DNA from: Helicobacteraceae bacterium
Lineage (GTDB): Bacteria > Campylobacterota > Campylobacteria > Campylobacterales > Sulfurimonadaceae
Assembly: GCA_013138865.1 (NCBI GenBank)
Contig: WTBY01000074.1
Location: forward strand, 1-64,000
Length of the DNA stretch: 64,000 nt
Reading direction: 5' to 3'
Positions 54,369 to 61,024 of the stretch are shown here, one piece after another (the stretch's first letter is position 1; each line of letters starts with the position of its first letter). The notes under the pieces are model-generated. The model made no database searches. It had not been told where the DNA came from and saw only the letters and a program-made list of their open reading frames with translations. The position numbers and the translations under genes were made by a program.

Positions 54369-55298
54369 TTGGCTACATTTGAAAGAAAAAATAGATCAGT
54401 CCAACTACAAGAAGACGCTATACGTTACTTTTTAATAGTAGCAGCTACGATCTCTATTTTAACAACTTTTGGTATTTTGTTCTCAATTTTATTTGAGGCT
54501 ATAGAGTTTTTTAAACTAAAAAGTTTTTGGTACTTTTTTACTGGAACTGAGTGGTCACCAGGGACTTCTGATAGCAAGTTTGGAGCACTTCCGATCTTCA
54601 GTGGAACTCTACTTATAACCGCGATCGCAATCACAGTTGCACTTCCGATCGGACTAGGTTCTGCTATATTTATGAGTGAATATGCCTCAGATAAACAACG
54701 TACTACATTAAAACCTATTTTAGAAATTCTCGCGGGTATTCCTACTGTTGTTTACGGCTTCTTTGCTGCGATCACAGTTGCACCATTTATAGTTGAAGTT
54801 TGTAAATCATTTGGAGTTGTTGCCTCTTTTAACTCTGCATTAGCTTCGGGTATTGTTATGGGAATTATGATTATTCCCGTTATCTCTTCACTTAGCGATG
54901 ATGTTATAAGAGCTGTTCCAGATTCACTTAGAAAAGGTGCCTTAGCACTTGGTATGACAAAGAGTGAGACTATTAAAGATGTGGTTTTACCATCTGCATT
55001 ACCAGGGATTATTTCAGCGACACTGCTTGGTGTTTCTAAAGCTTTAGGAGAGACTATGATTGTGGTTATGGCAGCTGGACTTCGTCCAAACCTCTCTTGG
55101 AATATTTTAGAAGATATGACAACAGTTACCGTTAGAATAGTTGACTCACTTGTGGGAGATCAAGCATTCAACTCTCCCGCAACACTCTCTGCTTTTGCAT
55201 TAGGTTTAGCGCTGTTTGTTTTAACGCTTATACTAAATATAGTCTCGGTAAGAATGATCAAAAAGTTCAAAATAAAATATAAAATGAGTAGTTTATAA
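54369..55298 (+). CDS. pstC: Phosphate ABC transporter permease PstC
   Basis: 309 residues with six membrane helices and the PstC signatures EWSPGTSDSKFGALPIFSGT and the EAA-loop SLRKGALALGMTKSETIKDVVLP. The start is a TTG (54369) with AAAGGA 6-7 bp upstream; no better ATG exists. It forms the membrane channel with PstA. Its stop codon overlaps the pstA ATG. Confidence 0.95.
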   Translation: MATFERKNRSVQLQEDAIRYFLIVAATISILTTFGILFSILFEAIEFFKLKSFWYFFTGTEWSPGTSDSKFGALPIFSGTLLITAIAITVALPIGLGSAIFMSEYASDKQRTTLKPILEILAGIPTVVYGFFAAITVAPFIVEVCKSFGVVASFNSALASGIVMGIMIIPVISSLSDDVIRAVPDSLRKGALALGMTKSETIKDVVLPSALPGIISATLLGVSKALGETMIVVMAAGLRPNLSWNILEDMTTVTVRIVDSLVGDQAFNSPATLSAFALGLALFVLTLILNIVSVRMIKKFKIKYKMSSL

Positions 55299-56470
55299 TG
55301 GCAAAAACAAAAAAAAACATATTTTACGATCCAAGTTTAAGCAAAAGACATTTTAAAGACAAAATATTTAAATACGCTACTGTTGCATCTTTAGCAATAT
55401 CTTTAATATTCTTAGTTATTTTTTTAAGTGACATGATTATAAAAGGTAGTTCCGCGATCAAGCAGAGTTACATTCAAGTAGAGGTAAGTTACTCTCAAAA
55501 GGCTCAAAAGAGTTATAGAAAAGCAGTTGAACGAAAGTATGTTAACCTCATAAGTCGTGCAGAGCTAAGGCAAGTTCCTATGCAGATGAAAAACAACGCA
55601 TCTCTTATGGGTACAAAAGAGTTAAAGTGGCTTATTGCCGATGACCAAGTAGATATGTATATGAAGGGTTACTACTATAAGTTAAAAAGTAAAGATCTAA
55701 AAACTTTAGAAGCTATGGTAGCTAATGGACGTATAGAGCAAAAGTTTAATACAGTATTTTTCACTCATGGTGACTCTAAGTCTCCAGAGTTTGCGGGAAT
55801 TCTCTCGGCTATGATAGGGACTATTTTTACCATTTTGGTAGCTATGGCAGTTGCTTTTCCTCTTGGTGTTGCAACCGCGATCTATCTTGAAGAGTTTTCA
55901 AAAGAGTCATGGTGGAGTGAGTTTTTAGAAGTAAATATTAACAATCTTGCGGCAATTCCATCTATTTTATTTGGACTTTTAGGACTTGCTATTTTTATAA
56001 ATCTCTTTGGACTTCCTCGTAGTTCAGCACTTGTGGGTGGTTTAACACTAGCGCTTATGACACTTCCGATCATAGTTGTAAGTTCACGTGCCGCACTTAG
56101 AAGTGTACCAAGTACGATCAGACAAGCGGGTTATGGCTTAGGGCTTACAAAAGTTCAAGTGGTTAAAGATCATGTTCTACCACTAGCCTTTCCAGGAATT
56201 ATGACCGGCACAATACTTGGTTTAGCACAAGCCATGGGAGAGACGGCTCCGCTTATTATAGTAGGTATGATCGCATTCATTCCCGACTCACCAACTACGA
56301 TCATGGACGCCGCAACAGTTATGCCAGCACAGATCTTTACATGGGCAGGAATGCCTGAGCGTGCTTACATAGAAAAGACAGCAGCAGGTATTTTAACTCT
56401 TTTAACTATTCTTATTTCACTTAATGCTTTTGCTATCTATCTGCGTAAGCGTTTTGAAGTTAAATGGTAA
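55298..56470 (+). CDS. pstA: Phosphate ABC transporter permease PstA
   Basis: 390 residues, about 100 longer than typical because the first helix (about 28-48) is followed by a periplasmic region of about 110 residues. The core has six helices and the EAA-loop STIRQAGYGLGLTKVQVVKDHVLP, plus QAMGETAPLIIVGM. Its 3' end overlaps the convergent CopZ-like gene by 34 bp. Confidence 0.94.
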   Translation: MAKTKKNIFYDPSLSKRHFKDKIFKYATVASLAISLIFLVIFLSDMIIKGSSAIKQSYIQVEVSYSQKAQKSYRKAVERKYVNLISRAELRQVPMQMKNNASLMGTKELKWLIADDQVDMYMKGYYYKLKSKDLKTLEAMVANGRIEQKFNTVFFTHGDSKSPEFAGILSAMIGTIFTILVAMAVAFPLGVATAIYLEEFSKESWWSEFLEVNINNLAAIPSILFGLLGLAIFINLFGLPRSSALVGGLTLALMTLPIIVVSSRAALRSVPSTIRQAGYGLGLTKVQVVKDHVLPLAFPGIMTGTILGLAQAMGETAPLIIVGMIAFIPDSPTTIMDAATVMPAQIFTWAGMPERAYIEKTAAGILTLLTILISLNAFAIYLRKRFEVKW

Positions 56471-56994
56471 CTATTTGGCTTAAGGCTAAATTTTACTTTA
56501 TTATTCTCATTAAAATTGATACCATACTCTGCTAAAAAACTTGTTATATCATCTGTACAACATGTGCCTTTAGGATTTGATTTTTCACAAAACGATTTTC
56601 CATCAGAAATTATAGCTTTAACTTTTTGAGCTATATTAAATTCATTATTTTCTATCATCCCAATGACACGCTCTTTTAATAATTTTCTACAGTAACATAA
56701 AGGAGTTTTTACATCATCATTTTTAACAGTAATTTTTGATTTAATATCTACTTGCACAAATGTTTCACTTCTATCATTAGAGTAATAAACTGTATCACAG
56801 CTAGGGTTAGAACAGAAGTTAAACTCATTAAGATCTAAATGCATACTTAATCGTTTCTCTTTTTTTAATTGTGCTTTTATTGTCACTGAATCAACATTAT
56901 TTCCATTTTGATTACAATGTGGACATGTAACGGCTACAGTTTCTTGTGTAGCACACCTACATGAGTTACTCTCTTGATTAGTTGTTGAAATCAT
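56437..56994 (-). CDS. Cysteine-rich CopZ N-terminal-like metal/Fe-S protein
   Basis: 185 residues with SCRC, CPHC, FNFCSNPSCDTVYYS, PLCYCRKLL and SFCEKSNPKGTCC. This order matches the N-terminal domain of archaeal-type CopZ (a zinc site plus a [2Fe-2S] cluster, followed by a BFD-like part). The heavy-metal-binding ferredoxin-fold domain of CopZ is absent. It is divergent from an ECF sigma gene that also ends in cysteines, with a palindrome between them, so metal-responsive control is plausible. Confidence 0.75.
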   Translation of the reverse strand: MISTTNQESNSCRCATQETVAVTCPHCNQNGNNVDSVTIKAQLKKEKRLSMHLDLNEFNFCSNPSCDTVYYSNDRSETFVQVDIKSKITVKNDDVKTPLCYCRKLLKERVIGMIENNEFNIAQKVKAIISDGKSFCEKSNPKGTCCTDDITSFLAEYGINFNENNKVKFSLKPNSYHLTSKRLRR

Positions 56995-57045
56995 TTTTTC
57001 CTCTTTTTTTAGTATGTTTACAATACTATGACGAAATTAATTCAC

Positions 57046-57063
57046 AAAAGGTTGCAACCTTTT
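57046..57063. promoter_or_regulatory. 18-bp palindrome between CopZ-like and ECF sigma genes
   Basis: AAAAGGTTGCAACCTTTT is a perfect palindrome, 52 bp before one start codon and 54 bp before the other, a typical operator position for divergent control. No regulator is assigned. Confidence 0.6.
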
Positions 57064-57116
57064 TAACTCTTAGACCGTCATATAAAGAAATAACCGACTA
57101 AAAGGTAACATAACAT

Positions 57117-57680
57117 ATGAATTTATCTGAAGAACAAGAGATAGAGCATCTTTACAAGAGCTTTAGAAAACCATTATTTCAATTTATTTCATATAAGGTA
57201 TCAGATGCACACCGTGCAGAAGAAATTCTTAACGACGTATTTTTTAAAGCCGCCTCTTCCATTGAAACATTAAGGGAAAAAACTAAAGTACAAAGTTGGT
57301 TATTTAAAATTGCCTCAAATCTAATAATTGACTACTACAGAAAAAGAAAAGAAAATTATGTTTATCTTAATGATGATATGCTCTTAAGTGAAGAAGTTGA
57401 TGGTGAAACGATTTATGATGAATTGAATTGTTGTATTGAAACATTTCTTTGTAAATTACCTAAACAATATTCTGAGTCACTTAAAGCTGTATATTTAGAT
57501 GAGCTTACTCAAAATGAGTACGCACAGAAAAAAAATATAAAACTCTCAACTGTTAAGTCTCAGATCAAAAGAGGTAAAGAGTCTATGAAAAGTTTTTTCG
57601 AAACTTGTTGCACCTTTGAAAAAGATAGATTAAATAATATGAGCAGTTGTACTTCTAATAGTGAAAATTGCATAAATTAG
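57117..57680 (+). CDS. ECF-type RNA polymerase sigma factor with cysteine-rich tail
   Basis: 187 residues. Region 2 (LYKSFRKPLFQFISYKVSDA, AEEILNDVFFKA, VQSWLFKIASNLIIDYYRKR) and region 4 (LPKQYSESLKAVYLDELTQN, STVKSQIKRGKESMKSFFE) are complete. The C-terminus adds TCCTFEKD and CTSNSENC, as in SigZ-like factors. No anti-sigma factor gene is adjacent, so the cysteines may sense metal or redox directly; that is inference. Confidence 0.85.
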   Translation: MNLSEEQEIEHLYKSFRKPLFQFISYKVSDAHRAEEILNDVFFKAASSIETLREKTKVQSWLFKIASNLIIDYYRKRKENYVYLNDDMLLSEEVDGETIYDELNCCIETFLCKLPKQYSESLKAVYLDELTQNEYAQKKNIKLSTVKSQIKRGKESMKSFFETCCTFEKDRLNNMSSCTSNSENCIN

Positions 57681-57754
57681 AGCTACTGAAGTATTTTCTT
57701 ACATTATAGGCATATTAATACTTAGATTAATTTTTTGAGCCATGACACGGCACT

Positions 57755-58282
57755 TTAGTTAGAGTTAACTGGTATTGTTATTTTAAACCCTATACCCCTA
57801 CTCTTTAATCCATCTATTATCTCTATAGAACCTTGATGCTTTTTTACAAAATTATGTGCATTATATAACCCAAGACCAGTACCTTTAAACACTTTTTTGT
57901 TATTGTGTGTATCATACTTTTCAAAAACTTTAGCTCTTTTATCTTTTGGAATACCTATACCATTAAATTTTATATTTTTAACTCTCATCTCATATTTGAA
58001 AGTTTTTACCATATCTATAAAGTAACTTTGAAGGTTTTCAACATTTGCTAATTCTAAATGCTCTTTTCCTGCCTCGTATTTTGCCATCACTAAAATACTT
58101 TCAACTAATTTCAAAATATTTTTTGAAGCTTTTCTGGCGATATTTATAGATTCATCTTTCTCTTTCTTAGTTAAATCGTCAAATGAGAGGTACTCAAGTG
58201 AGCACATAAGGGCAGTTAAAGGTGACTTCAAGTCATGTGTTACCATTGATAATATATCATTATATTCATGTTCTGTTTTCAT
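57755..58282 (-). pseudogene. Histidine kinase fragment with internal deletion
   Basis: It retains HisKA (MVTHDLKSPLTALMCSLEYL) and the end of the ATPase domain (NGIGIPKDKRAKVFEKY, GTGLGLYNAHNFV), but about 60 residues between KNIKF and NGIGI, including the N-box, are missing in frame. There is no sensor region either. ATP binding is unlikely, so I treat it as a pseudogene; a kinase-dead regulator is the alternative. Confidence 0.7.
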
Positions 58283-58352
58283 ACTAATAATAGTATTTAA
58301 ACTAAATTACAAACAGATTACAAAATATATAAATGGGACTTAATTATTTAGA

Positions 58353-58370
58353 AATACCATTTAGTAACCG
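58353..58370 (+). promoter_or_regulatory. Weak Pho-like box before the 74-residue gene
   Basis: AATACCA-TTTA-GTAACCG. Only the second half is a good match, and the -10 (TTAATA, 8 bp on) is poor. Its position relative to the next gene is like the others. Confidence 0.4.
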
Positions 58371-58423
58371 ATATGTTATTAATATTAATTATACTAACAT
58401 ACTTAAATATTGGAGTTACTATC

Positions 58424-58648
58424 ATGAAAAAAAGAGAATTTAAAATCCAAACTAATGAGTTTGAGACAGATTTTGCACATGAGCTAACTAATGAAACAAT
58501 CGAAGAGTATCTTTACGATGAACTAGAAGTTCCAACAGAGTGCATAGAGTCACTAAACTACTCTAACAACTACATACTCATCAAACTTTCAAAAGAGACA
58601 ACATACACAACAGACGACTGGTACGTAAACTTACAAAGAGTCTCTTAA
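58424..58648 (+). CDS. Small acidic protein of unknown function in the pst locus
   Basis: 74 residues starting MKKREFKIQTNEFETDFAHE, with no helix or signal and many acidic and Tyr residues (TIEEYLYDELEVPTECIESL). GGAG is 9 bp upstream of the ATG at 58424; an upstream ATG at 58373 would add a hydrophobic stretch but lacks a ribosome-binding site. It lies behind a weak Pho-like box. Confidence 0.65.
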   Translation: MKKREFKIQTNEFETDFAHELTNETIEEYLYDELEVPTECIESLNYSNNYILIKLSKETTYTTDDWYVNLQRVS

Positions 58649-58650
58649 TA

Positions 58651-58668
58651 GTAACTCTAAAGTAACCA
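58651..58668 (+). promoter_or_regulatory. Pho-like box before a 15-residue peptide gene
   Basis: GTAACTC-TAAA-GTAACCA, then 8 bp, then TAGTAT at 58677-58682. It begins 2 bp after the preceding stop codon. A short palindrome TGCTTTTAAAGCA (58693-58705) lies in the predicted leader. Confidence 0.65.
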
Positions 58669-58724
58669 TATTACAGTAGTATGAAGATGAGTTGCTTTTA
58701 AAGCACTCATAAGAAGGAGTTAGT

Positions 58725-58772
58725 ATGGCTAAAGCTGTAAAGAAAAAAGTAGTTGCTAAAAAAGTAGCTTAA
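58725..58772 (+). CDS. 15-residue lysine-rich peptide
   Basis: MAKAVKKKVVAKKVA, 6 Lys and 4 Ala in 15 residues, with a strong AAGGAG 6 bp upstream of the ATG and its own Pho-like promoter. It resembles the tails of histone H1-like proteins. It could be a real basic micropeptide, a leader peptide, or the truncated start of a longer gene. Its stop overlaps the end of the EAL pseudogene on the other strand. Confidence 0.5.
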   Translation: MAKAVKKKVVAKKVA

Positions 58773-59322
58773 TCACTACTCTCAATCAAAGTCTCTTTGG
58801 TTGGGCTATTCCGCTTAATTATGGATATTCCAACAGGCGTATGAATTAGTTTTGAAGCTTTTTTAACTTGTCCCAAAATTGTGTTAAAGTTCTCTTTGTT
58901 TGTACTCTTGTTAAACTCTACGATCGCGCTTGAAACTGCTAAAAGCTTAAACTCTCTTTTTATTTTAAAGCGATCAAGAGTCTGTATAAAACCATTTTGT
59001 TGATCCTCTTTTGAGTATAGCTCTTTTGCACTATTTTGAAAATCTTTTTGTATTTTACTAACTTTTTTATAAACATATTTGAAATATTTAATTCAGAGAA
59101 CTTTTTTATAGCTATGTAGCGAAGTTCAAGATCTAACTGATATAGAACACCATCACTATAAGCTTCATCAAAAAGGTTAAAAATGGAGTAAAATCCTCCA
59201 GCTTCAGTAACATTTCTTAACAATGCTTCTACTGCATATAAGTTTCCACTTTTAACATTTACTATAGGTTGAAAAGCAAAATCTAGCTTTGAAACTATTT
59301 TACTCCACTTTTTACTTAACAT
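58769..59322 (-). pseudogene. Decayed EAL/GGDEF-type signalling gene
   Basis: The first frame (59322 down) has an EAL start, FAFQPIVNVKSGNLYAVEAL, then QLDLELRYIAIKKFSELNI, and soon goes out of frame. Another frame (roughly 59035 to 58769) continues with DRFKIKREFKLLAVSSAIVE and LIHTPVGISIIKR, reminiscent of a GGDEF-domain end. The EAL catalytic core is missing. At least one frameshift and a deletion make it non-functional. Confidence 0.65.
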
Positions 59323-59391
59323 AAATTACCTCATAAGTTTTAGATGAAGAATATTTACAAATAGTAGTTACAGTTTAGTGTCATATTTTTT

Positions 59392-59409
59392 GAAACCATC
59401 TTGTAACCA
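59392..59409 (+). promoter_or_regulatory. Pho-like box of pstB-phoU
   Basis: GAAACCA-TCTT-GTAACCA, then 8 bp, then TACACT at 59418-59423. The 20-bp core is identical to that of pstC. Confidence 0.75.
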
Positions 59410-59453
59410 ACTCTTACTACACTACACTCAAAATAAAACTAAAAAGTAGTTGT

Positions 59454-60221
59454 ATGGCAAGTAATAAAACTAAAATTAATGTAAAAGATCTCTCTCTTTA
59501 CTATGGAAGCAAACATGCACTTCATAAGTTGAATATAGAGCTTCACAAAAATAAAATAACCGCTCTTATAGGTCCATCTGGTTGTGGTAAATCAACATTT
59601 TTACGCTGTTTAAACCGTATGAATGACTTAATAGACTCAGTTAAAATAGAGGGTAAAGTTATTATAGATGGTAAAAATATTTACGATGCAGATGTAGACG
59701 AAGTAAGCGTAAGAAAACGTGTTGGTATGGTGTTTCAGCAACCAAACCCTTTTCCTAAGTCAATCTATGAAAATGTAGCCTATGCGCCACTTAAACATGG
59801 GATCGTAAAAAAAGGTAAGGAGTGTGATGAGTTAGTAGAAAAGTCACTTATAAATGCAGGTATTTGGGACGAAGTGAAAGATATACTAGCGGACCCTGGG
59901 ACTGGACTTAGTGGCGGACAACAGCAACGTCTTTGTATAGCAAGAACGATCGCGGTTAAACCTGACATAATTCTTATGGATGAGCCAACAAGTGCGCTAG
60001 ATCCTATAAGTACAGAGAAGATCGAGGCACTAATGTTAGAGCTAAAAAAAGAGTTTACGATCGTAACGGTTACACATAATATGCAACAAGCTGGACGTAT
60101 AGCAGATATGACAGCATTTTTTCATATGGGTGACATCATAGAGTATGGTGAAACTGAACAGATATTTTTAAATCCAAAAGAGAAAAAAACAGAAGATTAT
60201 ATAACAGGAAGGTTTGGTTAA
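59454..60221 (+). CDS. pstB: Phosphate ABC transporter ATPase PstB
   Basis: 255 residues with Walker A (GPSGCGKST, about 43-51), Q-loop ([16 protein letters not shown]), ABC signature ([17 protein letters not shown]), Walker B ([13 protein letters not shown]) and H-loop (VTHNM). It drives PstCA. It is separated from pstA by about 3 kb of other genes but has the same promoter box. Confidence 0.97.
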   Translation: MASNKTKINVKDLSLYYGSKHALHKLNIELHKNKITALIGPSGCGKSTFLRCLNRMNDLIDSVKIEGKVIIDGKNIYDADVDEVSVRKRVGMVFQQPNPFPKSIYENVAYAPLKHGIVKKGKECDELVEKSLINAGIWDEVKDILADPGTGLSGGQQQRLCIARTIAVKPDIILMDEPTSALDPISTEKIEALMLELKKEFTIVTVTHNMQQAGRIADMTAFFHMGDIIEYGETEQIFLNPKEKKTEDYITGRFG

Positions 60222-60883
60222 TGTTAGCAAATTATGAAGAGAAGTTTAACGAAATAAGAGAGAGAATTATACATATAGCTAAAGGTCTAGTTAAGGCAAA
60301 TGAGATCATTGTGGAAGCATTAACTAGTTGTGAAGTTGAAAAGTTTAATGAAGCAAAAGAACATATTAAAAATGTCTCTAAAATAACAGCAGATATTGAT
60401 AACATGATCGTAACCACATTAGCACTTCACTCACCAGAAGCTAGAGATCTGAGAACTATGATCTCATATTTAAAAATTACTAACGAGTTACTACGCGCAG
60501 CAACAAACACACGAAGTTTTATAAAAGGTTTTAGTGAAATTTGTATAGAAGTTGATGTTAAAACTTTAAAAGAGTACGCGATCCCTATGCAGCGTGAGAC
60601 TGTTAAAGCACTAACTTGTATGACTCATATGATAAGTGTTGACTGTGTTGATGAAGCACAAGAGCAGTTTAACCATGTGTTAATTTGTGAAAATAAGACA
60701 GATGATCTTTATGAAATGATCGAGTCAAGTGTACTAAATAACTCAAATGAAATCTCGGAGTTTGATAAGTATCATAGAATGTTAAGTGCTTTGAGAAAAA
60801 GCGAAAAAATAGCCGATCGTGCTATGAGTATAGCTTCATTACTTCTGTTCGCTCACGTTGGTGGTGAGATCCATCAAGTATAG
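60221..60883 (+). CDS. phoU: PhoU-family phosphate regulator
   Basis: 220 residues, all-helical, two PhoU repeats with E/D-x3-D metal-type motifs (NEIRERIIHIAKGLVKANEI; ADIDNMIVTTLALHSPEARD; KYHRMLSALRKSEKIADRAM). It links Pst activity to the sensor kinase. Its ATG overlaps the pstB stop (TAATG). Confidence 0.93.
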   Translation: MLANYEEKFNEIRERIIHIAKGLVKANEIIVEALTSCEVEKFNEAKEHIKNVSKITADIDNMIVTTLALHSPEARDLRTMISYLKITNELLRAATNTRSFIKGFSEICIEVDVKTLKEYAIPMQRETVKALTCMTHMISVDCVDEAQEQFNHVLICENKTDDLYEMIESSVLNNSNEISEFDKYHRMLSALRKSEKIADRAMSIASLLLFAHVGGEIHQV

Positions 60884-61024
60884 GTTGTAATTAAATTGAA
60901 AATATGACAAAATGCAATATTTTTAAGTATATTTGCCTTATTTTCATATAATCCATTTAGCTTTAAAAGTTATGTTATAATAAAAGACATAGTCTAGATA
61001 AATAGTTTAAAGATGGGTAGTTTT

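Noticed and set aside
58776-58802. Hairpin CAATCAAAG/CTTTGGTTG after the micropeptide as its terminator
   Set aside because: One G-T pair in a 9-bp stem, no T-run, and it lies within the remains of the EAL/GGDEF gene.
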